A stretch of DNA of 46,074 bases from an uncultured Clostridia bacterium (GCA_946408995.1 CAMJUL010000028.1:1-46074); one strand, 5' to 3'; shown: positions 33,194-42,630, counted from the stretch's first letter. The notes: generated from the letters alone by a model not told the origin. Program-made: numbers and translations.

Positions 33194-34363
33194 ATGGCAA
33201 AGAGGTTGTTTACGTCCGAATCGGTAACGGAAGGCCATCCGGACAAAATGTGTGATCAGATCTCCGATGCGGTCCTGGACGCGATCCTTGCCCAGGACCC
33301 TATGGCCCGGGTCGCCTGCGAGACCTGCACCACCACCGGCCTGATCATGGTCATGGGGGAGATCACCACCACGGCGAATATCGGGATCATTGACATTGCC
33401 CGGGAGGTGGCCGTGGGGATCGGGTATGATCGGGCCAAGACCGGGTTTGACGGCTATACCTGCGGCGTGCTGACGGCCGTTCATTCCCAGAGTCCGGACA
33501 TCGCCATGGGCGTGGACGATTCCCTGGACGGGAGAGGCGGCCCCAGGAAGGAGACCGGCGCCGGGGATCAGGGAATGATGTTCGGATTTGCCTGCAATGA
33601 GACCCCGGAAAGGATGCCGATGCCCATTGCCCTGGCGCACCGGATCACGCATAAAATGGCCCAGGTCCGCAAAAGCGGGGAGTATCCCTGGATGCGTCCG
33701 GACGGAAAGGCCCAGGTAACGGTGGTCTATGACGGCGCGAAGGTGGTTGGCGTGGATACGGTGGTGCTTTCCACACAGCATGATGAGAAAGTCACCAATG
33801 ACGAGATCCATCACGCGATGCTCGAGGGCGTCATCCGGAAGGTGATCCCTGAGGAACTGCTTTCAAAGGAGACGAAATACTTTATCAATCCCACGGGGCG
33901 CTTCTGCGTTGGAGGGCCAATGGGGGACAGCGGACTGACCGGCAGAAAGATCATCGTGGATACATACGGCGGCTACGCGCCTCATGGCGGCGGGGCTTTT
34001 TCCGGAAAGGATCCTACCAAGGTGGACCGCAGCGCGGCGTACGCGGCCCGTCATGCGGCCAAGAACATCGTGGCGGCGGGCCTTGCGGACCAGTGTCAGG
34101 TAGCCCTGGCCTATGCTATCGGCGTGGCAAAGCCTGTCAGCTTCATGGTGGATACCCGCGGAACAGGCAAGGTTTCCGACGGGAAGATCGCGGCCCTGGT
34201 GGAAAAACTCTTTGACATGCGGCCGGACGCCATTATCGATCGGCTGGACCTTCGCAGGCCGATATACCGGGCTACGGCATCCTACGGTCATTTTGGCAGG
34301 ACGGACGTGGATCTGCCCTGGGAGCGGGAGGATATGGTTTCCAGCATTTTACGGGAGGTCTGA
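33194..34363 (+). CDS. metK: S-adenosylmethionine synthetase
   Basis: A 389-residue MetK making SAM from methionine and ATP. It has [25 protein letters not shown] at the N-terminus, [12 protein letters not shown] (about 116-127), and [22 protein letters not shown] (about 262-283). AAAGGAG precedes the ATG. It is a single-gene unit feedback-controlled by the SAM-I riboswitch; its product feeds the several methyltransferases in the window. Confidence 0.98.
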   Translation: MAKRLFTSESVTEGHPDKMCDQISDAVLDAILAQDPMARVACETCTTTGLIMVMGEITTTANIGIIDIAREVAVGIGYDRAKTGFDGYTCGVLTAVHSQSPDIAMGVDDSLDGRGGPRKETGAGDQGMMFGFACNETPERMPMPIALAHRITHKMAQVRKSGEYPWMRPDGKAQVTVVYDGAKVVGVDTVVLSTQHDEKVTNDEIHHAMLEGVIRKVIPEELLSKETKYFINPTGRFCVGGPMGDSGLTGRKIIVDTYGGYAPHGGGAFSGKDPTKVDRSAAYAARHAAKNIVAAGLADQCQVALAYAIGVAKPVSFMVDTRGTGKVSDGKIAALVEKLFDMRPDAIIDRLDLRRPIYRATASYGHFGRTDVDLPWEREDMVSSILREV

Positions 34364-34391
34364 GCGGGCCCCTGAACGGAGGAGATCCTGA

Positions 34392-34420
34392 GGGAGAGGC
34401 GTTTTGCCTTTCCCTTTTTT
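34392..34420 (+). terminator. Intrinsic terminator of metK
   Basis: GGGAGAGGC-GTTTT-GCCTTTCCC (one G-T wobble) followed by six T residues, 29 bases after the metK stop. Confidence 0.9.
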
Positions 34421-34497
34421 CGTGCGGTATCCTTTGCGGACTGCGGGAGGAGGAAAAAGCGGTCCGCGGAGCGGAACCTCCCGGACGTTGGGCCTGA

Positions 34498-34526
34498 TTG
34501 CAATTTCAGCGTTCCTCATATATAAT
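34498..34526 (+). promoter_or_regulatory. Sigma-A promoter of the downstream membrane protein gene
   Basis: TTGCAA (34498-34503) and TATAAT (34521-34526) with a 17-base spacer, 28 bases before the ATG. It may drive the long run of plus-strand genes to whiA. Confidence 0.75.
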
Positions 34527-34554
34527 GTAGTGGAAAAATACAGGGGAGGATCGG

Positions 34555-35382
34555 ATGGGCATTTTTCTTGCGCATTTGGACGAGGTTTTGCTGAGGGCTT
34601 ACGGCGGCCTTCTTCTGAGGGGCTGTGCCTTTTTGCCCGCCTTGTATACCCTTATGGGCGGACGGCTGCTGTTCCTGGGGGACGGCGTGCTGCTTTCCCT
34701 GCTGCTGTGGCTCTTTCTTGTGATGCCTGTAAGGAATGCAGGGTATATGCGGCTGCGTTTCTTTGCGCTTGGTCCCCTGCACAGAAGGCTGACTTACGTT
34801 GACTGTCTCCGGAACGGGATGATACGCGTGGGGAAAGGGATTGGTTACGGCGCCCTGTTTTTTCTCCTTTCGGGCCTGTTTTACTATGAGTATCACCTGG
34901 TGGATTTCAAATCGTTCTATGGCCTGCTGAAGGCGATCGGCTCTGTCTTTGGAGGAAAGGCGGATCTGGGCCTTGTATTGTGGTTTCTTTTGATCGCGCT
35001 GTCCTTTCTTTGCTACGCTTTTTGGTGGCGGCGGGATCTGTACCTGGATTTCAGGGACATCACCCGTCCTTTATCCGAAGCCGGGGGAAAAACGCCCCGG
35101 TTTCCGCAAGCATGGGAATGGGGGCTCTGCGTGAGGAATCTTCTGCTTCTTCTGCCCTCGGTATTGCTTTGGGGATGGATCTTTTGGAGGCACTACGCTG
35201 GGGAGGTGGACCTGAACAACGGGGCCATGGCTGCTTTGACCTCCTTTTCTTCCATGATCAGGAGGCCGGTGCCGGGCACGGTCCTTTTGAAGATGGGTGT
35301 GGTCCTGGTGCTGGTGCATATGCCGCTTGCGATTCTGAGAAAACTGGGGAACGCAGCCCATTTCTTTGCCGCCGAAAAATAA
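34555..35382 (+). CDS. Integral membrane protein of unknown function, 275 aa
   Basis: Not recognised. It has about five or six hydrophobic segments: roughly 19-34 (partly), 40-58, 100-112, 140-158, 195-208 and 240-257, with basic loops between them (e.g. GYMRLRFFALGPLHRRLTY). This resembles the polytopic membrane proteins of unknown role common in Clostridia (DUF975-like in general look only). GGGGAGG lies just before the ATG. The rsuA-like gene follows after 30 bases. Confidence 0.7.
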   Translation: MGIFLAHLDEVLLRAYGGLLLRGCAFLPALYTLMGGRLLFLGDGVLLSLLLWLFLVMPVRNAGYMRLRFFALGPLHRRLTYVDCLRNGMIRVGKGIGYGALFFLLSGLFYYEYHLVDFKSFYGLLKAIGSVFGGKADLGLVLWFLLIALSFLCYAFWWRRDLYLDFRDITRPLSEAGGKTPRFPQAWEWGLCVRNLLLLLPSVLLWGWIFWRHYAGEVDLNNGAMAALTSFSSMIRRPVPGTVLLKMGVVLVLVHMPLAILRKLGNAAHFFAAEK

Positions 35383-35412
35383 ACGGATTCCCTTTTGGAA
35401 AGGAGAAAACAG

Positions 35413-36126
35413 GTGCGGCTTGACAGGTATCTGGCCAACCAGGGGGCCGGAAGCAGAAAAGAGGTCCAGAAATGGATCCGTGCGGGCAGGGTCTGCCTGG
35501 AGGGCGTTTTGACCCGGGATCCGGGGGCGGAGACGATGGGAAAGCGGGTCACCCTGGACGGCAGGGAGATGGCTCTCCCGGGAGAGATCCATCTGATGCT
35601 GAATAAACCCGCGGGCTTCCTGACTGCCAGGGAGGATTCCCGGCAGCGGACGGTGATGGACCTGCTGCCGGAGGAAATGACAGCGAGAGGATGCATGCCG
35701 GTGGGAAGGTTGGACAAGGATACCACCGGGCTGCTGCTTCTGACGACGGACGGGGTCCTTTCCCACCGTCTGATAAGCCCTAAGCGGCATGTGGAAAAGG
35801 TATATCTGGCCCGGGTGGAGGGCATACTGACCCCTGAAACGGAGGCGCTTTTTGCCAGGGGGGTCCCGTTGAAGGATTTCACGGCCCTCCCCGCGAAGCT
35901 GGAGATCCTGGACAGCCATACGGGACGGGTCACCGTACACGAGGGAAAGTATCATCAGGTAAAAAGAATGTTCGGCGCCTGCGGCTGTCCGGTGCTGCAA
36001 TTGGAGAGGGAACGCTTTGGCCCGCTGGAGATGGATCCCAAGCTTTCTCCCGGCGCGTGGAGGCGTCTGACAGGGGAGGAAGCCGGGGCGCTTTACGAAG
36101 CGGCCGGAATGGAGGCACCGCGTTGA
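35413..36126 (+). CDS. RsuA-family pseudouridine synthase
   Basis: A 237-residue synthase: S4 domain (RLDRYLANQGAGSRKEVQKWI) then the catalytic domain with LMLNKPAGFLTAR, the active-site block GRLDKDTTGLLLLTTDG whose Asp is the nucleophile, and EGKYHQVKRMFGACG near 180. This fits 16S rRNA U516 modification (RsuA); RluB/RluE types act on 23S rRNA. The start is the GTG at 35413, seven bases after AAAGGAG; an upstream in-frame TTG would include the ribosome site in the protein. Confidence 0.88.
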   Translation: MRLDRYLANQGAGSRKEVQKWIRAGRVCLEGVLTRDPGAETMGKRVTLDGREMALPGEIHLMLNKPAGFLTAREDSRQRTVMDLLPEEMTARGCMPVGRLDKDTTGLLLLTTDGVLSHRLISPKRHVEKVYLARVEGILTPETEALFARGVPLKDFTALPAKLEILDSHTGRVTVHEGKYHQVKRMFGACGCPVLQLERERFGPLEMDPKLSPGAWRRLTGEEAGALYEAAGMEAPR

Positions 36127-36749
36127 CAGAGATGTATTTTTCCACAGACCCTCAAAGTGAAAGCCGTCCTGTTCGTATGGAGCTGGCCTTCCGTGGACGG
36201 GAGTACCGTTTCTGGACGGACCATGGGGTCTTTTCCAGGGGGGAATTGGACCGCGGGACGGAGCTTCTTCTCAAAGCCCTGCCGGAACTGCCCTCCGGGT
36301 TGCTGTTGGACCTGGGATGCGGATGGGGACCCATTGGCATCATCCTGTGCGGAATGAATCCGGGCCTTACGGCCGTTCTGTCGGACGTGAATCCCAGGGC
36401 ATTGGCTTTGGCGGAGCGGAACATTCCGGAAAACGGCATGGAAGGGCGCTGCCGGGCGGTGTGCTCCGAGGGGTTTGAAAAACTCAAAGAAAGGTATGAC
36501 ATCATCGTCACCAATCCGCCCATCCGGGCCGGGAAGGACGTGGTGTATGGCCTGTTTGCGGACGCCGCGCGCCATTTGAGGCCCGGTGGCCGTTTGTTTG
36601 CCGTGATCCGCAAACAGCAGGGGGCCGCTTCGGCGGTCCGGTATCTTCAGACCCTGTTTGGGCAAGTGGACGTGATCGACCGGAGCGGAGGCTACTGGAT
36701 CATTCGGTGCGGGGAGGCGGCTGCGCATGATAACGAAGGCGTTCTTTGA
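36123..36749 (+). CDS. RsmC-like class I SAM-dependent methyltransferase
   Basis: A 208-residue small-domain methyltransferase of the RsmC/RlmG family (N2-methylguanosine in rRNA). SAM motif LLLDLGCGWGPIGI, acidic motif II (LSDVNPRALALAERN) and the catalytic motif IV TNPPIRAGK are all present. It starts with TTG at 36123, overlapping the rsuA-like stop, with GGAGG seven bases upstream; an ATG at 36132 is the alternative. No N-terminal duplicated domain, so it is the short form. Its 3' end overlaps the next gene by 23 bases. Confidence 0.87.
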   Translation: MTEMYFSTDPQSESRPVRMELAFRGREYRFWTDHGVFSRGELDRGTELLLKALPELPSGLLLDLGCGWGPIGIILCGMNPGLTAVLSDVNPRALALAERNIPENGMEGRCRAVCSEGFEKLKERYDIIVTNPPIRAGKDVVYGLFADAARHLRPGGRLFAVIRKQQGAASAVRYLQTLFGQVDVIDRSGGYWIIRCGEAAAHDNEGVL

Positions 36750-37893
36750 TGAGAAAACGGACCGGAGGCATACGGACTCCGTCAAATGGGACAGCCCGGA
36801 GGTCTGTCCGGAGGGCTCGGTCCCTCTGTGGGTTGCGGATATGGATTTCAGATCCCCTCCGGCCGTGGAAGAAGCGTTGAAAAAGCGGGCGGCCCATCCG
36901 GTATACGGATATACAAGGATGACGGAGGAAGCGGCGGAGGCTTTCTGCGCCTTCTGGAGCCGGCGGCACGGCGTGTCCTTCCTTCCAAAGGAGACCCTGA
37001 TGATCCCCTGCGTGGTGACCGGGCTGAAGCTGTGTGTCAGGGCGTTTTCACGTCCGGGAGAGGAAGTCTGCGTCATGGATCCCGTTTACGGCCCGTTTTA
37101 TGATGCGGTACGCGTAAACGATCGGAAGATCCGTCCTTGCACGCTCCTCAGGGATCCGGAAAACCGCTATCATATGGACTTTGAGGGGATAGAGCGCGCC
37201 CTTTCCGAGGGGGTCAGGCTGATCCTGTTCTGCAATCCCCATAATCCGGTTTCCAGGCTTTGGAGCAGGGAGGAACTGACAAGGCTGGTCCGTCTGGCCG
37301 GACGATACGGGGCGGTGCTCGTGTCAGATGAGATCCACGCGGACTTTGTCTATTCCCCCGGGACCTTTACCTCCATGCTCTCCATTCCCGGGGCGGAGGA
37401 GACGGTCGTGGCGCTGATGTCCGCCAGCAAAACCTTCAATATCGCCGGCCTGCAGCAGGCGGAAATGGTCACGCACAGAGGGGATTATTTGGAGCGGTGC
37501 CGCAGGGAATGTGAAGCATGCGGTGTTCTGGCCGGAAATCTGTTCGCCATGACCGCGACGGAGGCGGCTTACCGGGAGGGAGACGCCTGGCTGGATGCCC
37601 TCCTTGAGTACCTGGACGTCAGCCGTAGAACCGTGGAAAGGACCCTTCGGACAGGCCTTCCGTTCGTCCGGCTGACCCCCATAGAGGCGACCTACCTGGC
37701 CTGGGTGGACTTTGGGGAGTACGCCGCGGATCAGAAGACCCTGGAGGACAAATTGAGGCGGGCCAAGGTATCGCTGACCCTGGGGACGTTTTTCGGTTCG
37801 TCCTGCGAAGGATTTGCGCGGATCAATTTCGGCTGTCCGTCCGGTCAGCTGGAAGAGGGGCTGGACAGGATCGTCCGGGCTTTGAACGAGTGA
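36727..37893 (+). CDS. MalY/PatB-family PLP aminotransferase (cystathionine beta-lyase type)
   Basis: A 388-residue fold-type I PLP enzyme. The N-terminus DSVKWD and LWVADMDFRSPPAVEEAL is typical of MalY/PatB C-S lyases; YGYTR, CNPHNPVSRLW, SDEIHADFVY and SASKTFNIAGLQ follow, with Lys235 binding PLP. It likely cleaves cystathionine or another cysteine conjugate to a thiol, pyruvate and ammonia. It begins inside the end of the methyltransferase gene, behind GGGGAGG. Confidence 0.9.
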   Translation: MITKAFFDEKTDRRHTDSVKWDSPEVCPEGSVPLWVADMDFRSPPAVEEALKKRAAHPVYGYTRMTEEAAEAFCAFWSRRHGVSFLPKETLMIPCVVTGLKLCVRAFSRPGEEVCVMDPVYGPFYDAVRVNDRKIRPCTLLRDPENRYHMDFEGIERALSEGVRLILFCNPHNPVSRLWSREELTRLVRLAGRYGAVLVSDEIHADFVYSPGTFTSMLSIPGAEETVVALMSASKTFNIAGLQQAEMVTHRGDYLERCRRECEACGVLAGNLFAMTATEAAYREGDAWLDALLEYLDVSRRTVERTLRTGLPFVRLTPIEATYLAWVDFGEYAADQKTLEDKLRRAKVSLTLGTFFGSSCEGFARINFGCPSGQLEEGLDRIVRALNE

Positions 37894-37930
37894 CAGCCAT
37901 GAAAATGGCGGGATGGAAGGAGCCTTGAGA

Positions 37931-39331
37931 ATGGACAAGGAATGGAACCGGGATATGGAAGACCGGCTTGAAAGCAGTCTGCGGGACCTTTTGCCCCGGG
38001 CGGAGGAGACCCTGGCTGCATGGGTACGTCAAAGGAGCGTACAGGGCAAGGCGGAGGACGGCGCGCCCTTTGGCACGGATGTCAAAAAGATGCTGGAGAT
38101 GTGTGTCAACGACTGTGAGAAGCTGGGCTTCCGGGCGAAAAACGTGGCGGGGTACGCGGGCCTTGCAGACCTTGGAGAGGGGAGCGACGAGGAAGCCCTC
38201 GGGATCCTCGGACACCTGGACGTGGTCCCGGTGGGCGAGGGGTGGACCATGGATCCCTGGGGAGCGCAAAGGATCGGGGACAGGATGTACGGGCGGGGAA
38301 CAAGCGACGATAAAGGTCCCATGGTCGCGGCCCTGTTCGCGGCGCTGGCCGTCCAAAAGGCCGGCATTTCCCTGAAGAGGAAGGTCCGGTTTGTCTTTGG
38401 ATGTGATGAAGAAACCGGCATGGATTCCATCGAGGCTTTCAAACAACGCGAAACCATGCCCCGCTCCGGCTTCAGCCCGGACGCGGATTATCCCGTGATC
38501 AATATTGAAAAGGGCGGGTGTCATGTTGCCCTTTCCGGCAAACTGTCCTCGCAGGGCGTACAGCTGCTCTCCTTTCATACCGGGCACGCTGCCAACGTGA
38601 TCCCGGGAAAAGCGGAGGCGGACGTGCGCGGGGGTGCAGCCCTCGCGGCTCGGGTGCTGGAGGCGGGCAAAAAGCTTGGATTTGAAACGGAGGCGTCCGT
38701 CGACGGGGACCGGGTCCACATCCTTACAAGGGGAGTTCAGGGGCATGCGGCCATCGGGGAAAACTGCAAAAACGCCATCGGCCAGATGCTTCTGATCCTT
38801 CGTGAAATCGGCGTCCAGGGGGCCGTCGCGGAGCTTGCCGAATGGGTTGGGATGACCTATCACGGAGAAAGGCTGGGCATTGCCGTATCGGACGCCTTGT
38901 CAGGGCCCCTGACCTGTTCCATGGACATCATCGACGGGGATGAAAGCACGGGCGAGATCCGTGCGCTTCTGGATATCCGGTATCCGCTGCTGATGAGCGT
39001 GGATGGGATGATGAAGGCCTTGACCATGACGCTGGATGGCCGTCTGAAGGCTGAATTGCTTTCCTCCAGGACGCCGCATTTTGTGAGCGCGGAGAGCCGT
39101 CTGGTCCGGGAACTCCTGTACAGCTATGAAAAGGGGACCGGCCAGAAAGGCAAGGCGATGGCCATCGGAGGCGGCACCTATGCCAGGGCCATGGAGGAGG
39201 GGGTCGCGTTCGGCGCGCTGTTCCCGGGAGACGAGGAAATGGCGCATCAGCCGGATGAGTACATCGATATGAACCGTTTCTATCAGAACATGCGCATCTT
39301 TGCGTATGCCATTGTGCGCCTTTGCGCCTGA
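37931..39331 (+). CDS. Sapep/PepV-family M20 dipeptidase
   Basis: A 466-residue metallopeptidase of the PepV/Sapep type, which cleaves a range of dipeptides in the cytosol. Metal-site blocks are GHLDVVPVGEGW (His, with its catalytic Asp), GRGTSDDKGP (bridging Asp) and FGCDEETGMDSI (Glu pair); GGTYARAM and the final His-bearing DEEMAHQPDEYI are present. The start at 37931 follows AAGGAG; an earlier in-frame ATG at 37913 would include that site. Confidence 0.92.
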   Translation: MDKEWNRDMEDRLESSLRDLLPRAEETLAAWVRQRSVQGKAEDGAPFGTDVKKMLEMCVNDCEKLGFRAKNVAGYAGLADLGEGSDEEALGILGHLDVVPVGEGWTMDPWGAQRIGDRMYGRGTSDDKGPMVAALFAALAVQKAGISLKRKVRFVFGCDEETGMDSIEAFKQRETMPRSGFSPDADYPVINIEKGGCHVALSGKLSSQGVQLLSFHTGHAANVIPGKAEADVRGGAALAARVLEAGKKLGFETEASVDGDRVHILTRGVQGHAAIGENCKNAIGQMLLILREIGVQGAVAELAEWVGMTYHGERLGIAVSDALSGPLTCSMDIIDGDESTGEIRALLDIRYPLLMSVDGMMKALTMTLDGRLKAELLSSRTPHFVSAESRLVRELLYSYEKGTGQKGKAMAIGGGTYARAMEEGVAFGALFPGDEEMAHQPDEYIDMNRFYQNMRIFAYAIVRLCA

Positions 39332-39343
39332 AGGGAGTAGGCT

Positions 39344-39706
39344 ATGGAACAGGAACTGACATGCATCAATTGTCCGCTTGGCTGCAGAATGACGGCGGAG
39401 ATCCAGCAGGGGGAAGTGGTCCGTGTTACCGGGAACGGCTGCAAGCGCGGTGAACTTTATGCCCGCCAGGAATGTGTCCGTCCGATGCGGATCCTGACGG
39501 CCTCCGTACCGGTGAAGGGAAGCAGGTGTCCGGTCAGCGTGAAAACGGACAAGCCGGTCCCCAAAGAGAAAATTGCGGCCTGTATGGAAGAGATCCTCTC
39601 CCATGAATATGCCCTGCCTATTGACATGGGACAGGTGCTGCTGGAGGACCTGCTGGGGACCGGGGCCCAAGTGGTGGCTACAAGGGCCTTGCGGGAAGAC
39701 GCCTGA
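39344..39706 (+). CDS. DUF1667 protein
   Basis: A 120-residue protein of the DUF1667 family. The N-terminal cysteine cluster LTCINCPLGCRM and Cys in NGCKRGELYARQE suggest a metal or iron-sulfur site. The block PMRILTASVPVKGS...CPVSVKTDKPVPKEKI is typical. The family usually sits beside a glycerol-3-phosphate-dehydrogenase-like flavoprotein and an FAD/NAD(P) oxidoreductase; neither is in this window. Here it lies between the dipeptidase and manA genes. GGGAG precedes the ATG. Confidence 0.85.
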   Translation: MEQELTCINCPLGCRMTAEIQQGEVVRVTGNGCKRGELYARQECVRPMRILTASVPVKGSRCPVSVKTDKPVPKEKIAACMEEILSHEYALPIDMGQVLLEDLLGTGAQVVATRALREDA

Positions 39707-39736
39707 GGGTTTTGCAGGAAAGGGGAGGAAACGAAT

Positions 39737-40681
39737 ATGCTCTTGGAACCGATCAAAATGTATCCGGCGTACAGGCACGGCGCACAGACCCCCTGGGGAG
39801 GCAGCCGGCTGAGGGAGGTCTTTCACAAAAACATTCCCGATGATCATACCGGGGAAAGCCTGGAACTGAGCGCGATCCCGAACCTGAATAGCGTCACGGA
39901 AGAGGGCGTGGGGCTGGAGGAACTCCTTTCAAAATACGGGGAAGACCTGGTCGGGACGAAGGTGCAGGGCCCTTTCCCCCTGCTGCTCAAGCTCCTGGAC
40001 GCCAGAGACAGGCTGTCGGTCCAGGTCCATCCCGGGGACGCATACGCCGCGAGGGTGGAAAACAAGCAGGGAAAAACAGAAGCCTGGGTGATACTCGACT
40101 GTGATGAAGGGGCCGAATTGGTCTTTGGCGTTCGGGAGGGGGTCACGAAGGAAGAGCTGAAGCGGGCCTCCATGGCCGGCAAGGCGGTCGAATCCCTTCT
40201 TGGACGGGTCAGGGTCAAACCGGGGGACGTATACTATATCCCCGCGGGGACCGTTCATGCCATTGGCGCGGGCATCCTGATCTATGAGATCCAGCAATCC
40301 AGCGATGTGACGTACCGGTTTTACGATTGGGGAAGAACCGACAGCAAGGGAAACAAAAGGGAGCTGCATATCGAAAAAGCCCTGGACGTGGTGGACCTTT
40401 CCATCCGCCAGGAGAAAACCGTCCCGGTGCAAATCGCGGAAGGCAGGGAGCAGCTGCTTCGGGAGACGTATTTCTCCCTGCAGCGCTGGAAAAAGACGGA
40501 GGCTCAACTGAAGGCGGACGAAAGGTGCTTTAAGATTCTGACCGCCCTGGGAGAGACCCTGCTTCAATGGGAAGGGGGCCAAATGACCCTGCCTGCCGGG
40601 CAGACCGTGCTGCTCCCCGCAAAGGGGTACGACCTGAACATCCGGACGGAAGAAGCGCTGATCGCGTATCCGACAGTATAA
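39737..40681 (+). CDS. manA: Mannose-6-phosphate isomerase, class I
   Basis: A 314-residue type I phosphomannose isomerase linking mannose-6-phosphate and fructose-6-phosphate. Marks are WGGSRLREVF, LLKLLDARDRLSVQVHPGDAYA (zinc His and Gln), GKTEAWVIL and PAGTVHAIGAGILIYEIQQSSDVTYRFYDWGR with the second zinc His. Length fits the short Bacillus-type enzymes. GGGGAGG precedes the ATG; murB follows after 12 bases. Confidence 0.94.
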   Translation: MLLEPIKMYPAYRHGAQTPWGGSRLREVFHKNIPDDHTGESLELSAIPNLNSVTEEGVGLEELLSKYGEDLVGTKVQGPFPLLLKLLDARDRLSVQVHPGDAYAARVENKQGKTEAWVILDCDEGAELVFGVREGVTKEELKRASMAGKAVESLLGRVRVKPGDVYYIPAGTVHAIGAGILIYEIQQSSDVTYRFYDWGRTDSKGNKRELHIEKALDVVDLSIRQEKTVPVQIAEGREQLLRETYFSLQRWKKTEAQLKADERCFKILTALGETLLQWEGGQMTLPAGQTVLLPAKGYDLNIRTEEALIAYPTV

Positions 40682-40693
40682 GGAAGGCCAGGA

Positions 40694-41599
40694 ATGAAGC
40701 CGGAATACAAGGGATTGACAGAAGCCTTTCCAGCCTCCGCGTTTGTGTGCGGGGAGCGTCTGGACAGCCACACCACCTTTCGGATCGGCGGAGAGGCGGA
40801 CTGTTTTGTCCAGCCCGCCGGGGAAGAAGAAATGATCGGACTCCTTCGTGAGGCAGGCGCAAGAGGGATCCCGTGCCTTGTCATTGGAAAAGGGTCCAAT
40901 CTGCTGGTGTCTGATGACGGTTTCCGGGGACTTGTGATCCAGACGGGAAAACTGGACCGGATCACCGTGGAGGGGACCTGCCTTCGGGCAGAGGCCGGGG
41001 TTTCCCTGGCCCGCTTGGCTGCCTTCGCCTGCGAAAAGGGACTGGCGGGGCTGGAATTTGCCCACGGCATTCCGGGTACGCTCGGGGGGGCCGTGTATAT
41101 GAACGCGGGGGCCTATGGCGGCGAGATGGCCCAGGCCGTCACAAAAGTCCGTGTATTCAGGGACGGGGAGATCCTGGAATTCTCAGGCGATGAGATGCGC
41201 TTTGGGTACAGGACCTCCCGTCTCAAGGAGGAAGGCGGCACGGTGCTCTCCGTTACGCTTTCCCTGTCAAAGGGGGACTCCTCGGCGATCCGGGGACAGA
41301 TCCGGGATTTGGACGCAAGAAGGAAGGAAAAACAGCCGCTGGAGTATCCAAGCGCGGGGTCTTTCTTCAAACGCCCGGAGGGATATTTCGCCGGGGCCCT
41401 GATCGAGCAAGCCGGGCTGAAGGGGGCCCATATCGGGGACGCGAGGGTCTCTGAAAAGCACGCGGGTTTCATCATCAATACCGGGAAGGCGACCTGTCGG
41501 GATGTCCTGCAATTGATGATGCTGGTACAGGAAAAAGTATACGCGGATAGCGGCGTTCATCTGGAACCCGAGGTGCTTTTGATCGGGGGGGCACCATGA
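40694..41599 (+). CDS. murB: UDP-N-acetylenolpyruvoylglucosamine reductase MurB
   Basis: A 301-residue type II MurB, the FAD enzyme making UDP-MurNAc. Marks are HTTFRIGGEADCFVQP, GKGSNLLVSDDGFRG (FAD), GIPGTLGGAVYMNAGAYGGEM, GYRTSRLK, YPSAGSFFKRP (catalytic Ser) and the C-terminal HLEPEVLLIG with catalytic Glu. Its stop overlaps the whiA start by 4 bases. Confidence 0.97.
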   Translation: MKPEYKGLTEAFPASAFVCGERLDSHTTFRIGGEADCFVQPAGEEEMIGLLREAGARGIPCLVIGKGSNLLVSDDGFRGLVIQTGKLDRITVEGTCLRAEAGVSLARLAAFACEKGLAGLEFAHGIPGTLGGAVYMNAGAYGGEMAQAVTKVRVFRDGEILEFSGDEMRFGYRTSRLKEEGGTVLSVTLSLSKGDSSAIRGQIRDLDARRKEKQPLEYPSAGSFFKRPEGYFAGALIEQAGLKGAHIGDARVSEKHAGFIINTGKATCRDVLQLMMLVQEKVYADSGVHLEPEVLLIGGAP

Positions 41600-42540
41600 G
41601 CTTCTCATCGGAAGTCAAGGATGAGCTGATCCGTTTGAAGCCGGAGAAGAATTGCTGCATGCTCAGCGAGATCAGCGCCCTGACGCAGACCTGCGCATCC
41701 CTCCGGTTTCGCGGGGGAGGGCGGATCCTGGTCACCTATTCCACGGAAAACGCAACGCTCGCAAAAAGGATCTTCCTGCTCCTGAAGCTGCGATTGAATA
41801 TTGCCTGTTCACTGGCCTATTCCCAGGTGGCCCGTTTCGGGGGGAGAAGGGTGTATACGCTTACCCTCAGCGAGGCCGATTCCAGGAAGCTTTTGCTGCA
41901 GATCCGCATGCTTCGCAAGTCGGGGGAATTGGAGCATCTTCGGGGGGTCCCAAGGAACACGTTCAATAAAAAATGCTGCCGAAGCGCCTATCTTCGGGGG
42001 GCTTTTGAGGGGAATGGCAGCATGCTGGAGCCGGATAAAGGATACCGGCTGACCTTTCTGTCCTCCAACGAGGACAGAGCGGGGATCGTTGATTTTGTGC
42101 TGAAAAAAAGCGGAATCGGGTACCACCTGCGGGAAAAACGGGGTAATTGGCAGACGCAGATCGTCAGAGGCGATGATGTGGCCGCGGTCCTTGCCATGAT
42201 GGGCGCCTATCAGTCCATGATGCGCCTTGAGAACATCCGCATCCAGCGGGAGACCCGCAACCAGGTGAATCGCGCCAGCAACTGCGATGTCGGCAATTCC
42301 ATAAGGCAGTTTCGTTTCTCCTCGGAACAGACCGAGCTGTTCAACGGTTGGCTCGAGAAGGATCCGGAGGGGAAGGCGCTTACAAAAAAACAATGGGAGA
42401 CTTTAAAAATCAGGGTGGACCATCCGGAGGCATCCCTGGAGGAATTGGGGACCCTTTTTGATCCGCCGCTGACCAAATCAGGGGTTTATCACCGCCTGAC
42501 GGCCCTGGAAAAAAGCATCAGACAATCCCTGGAGCAATAG
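41596..42540 (+). CDS. whiA: DNA-binding protein WhiA
   Basis: A 314-residue WhiA: a degenerate LAGLIDADG homing-endonuclease fold plus a C-terminal helix-turn-helix, a sporulation regulator in Actinobacteria and a division/nucleoid factor in Bacillota. Marks are FSSEVKDELIRL, RSAYLRGAFEGNGSM, NIRIQRETRNQVNRASNCDVGN and HPEASLEELGTLFDPPLTKSGVYHRL. Its usual neighbours rapZ and yvcK are absent here; murB is directly upstream. Confidence 0.96.
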   Translation: MSFSSEVKDELIRLKPEKNCCMLSEISALTQTCASLRFRGGGRILVTYSTENATLAKRIFLLLKLRLNIACSLAYSQVARFGGRRVYTLTLSEADSRKLLLQIRMLRKSGELEHLRGVPRNTFNKKCCRSAYLRGAFEGNGSMLEPDKGYRLTFLSSNEDRAGIVDFVLKKSGIGYHLREKRGNWQTQIVRGDDVAAVLAMMGAYQSMMRLENIRIQRETRNQVNRASNCDVGNSIRQFRFSSEQTELFNGWLEKDPEGKALTKKQWETLKIRVDHPEASLEELGTLFDPPLTKSGVYHRLTALEKSIRQSLEQ

Positions 42541-42564
42541 GGAAGGGAACGCTTCAATCGATTG

Positions 42565-42593
42565 AAAGGCCGCTGCTTTGCGCAGCGGCCTTT
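42565..42593 (+). terminator. Terminator of murB-whiA
   Basis: A perfect 11-bp stem AAAGGCCGCTG/CAGCGGCCTTT with a 7-base loop, 24 bases after the whiA stop. The T residues are within the stem. Confidence 0.75.
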
Positions 42594-42601
42594 GAACGCA
42601 G

Positions 42602-42630
42602 AAAAAAAGAGGGTCGCTTGCGCGACCCTC
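42602..42630 (-). terminator. Intrinsic terminator of tuf
   Basis: On the minus strand GAGGGTCGC-gcaa-GCGACCCTC followed by seven T residues, 15 bases beyond the tuf stop. It sits back to back with the whiA terminator. Confidence 0.92.
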
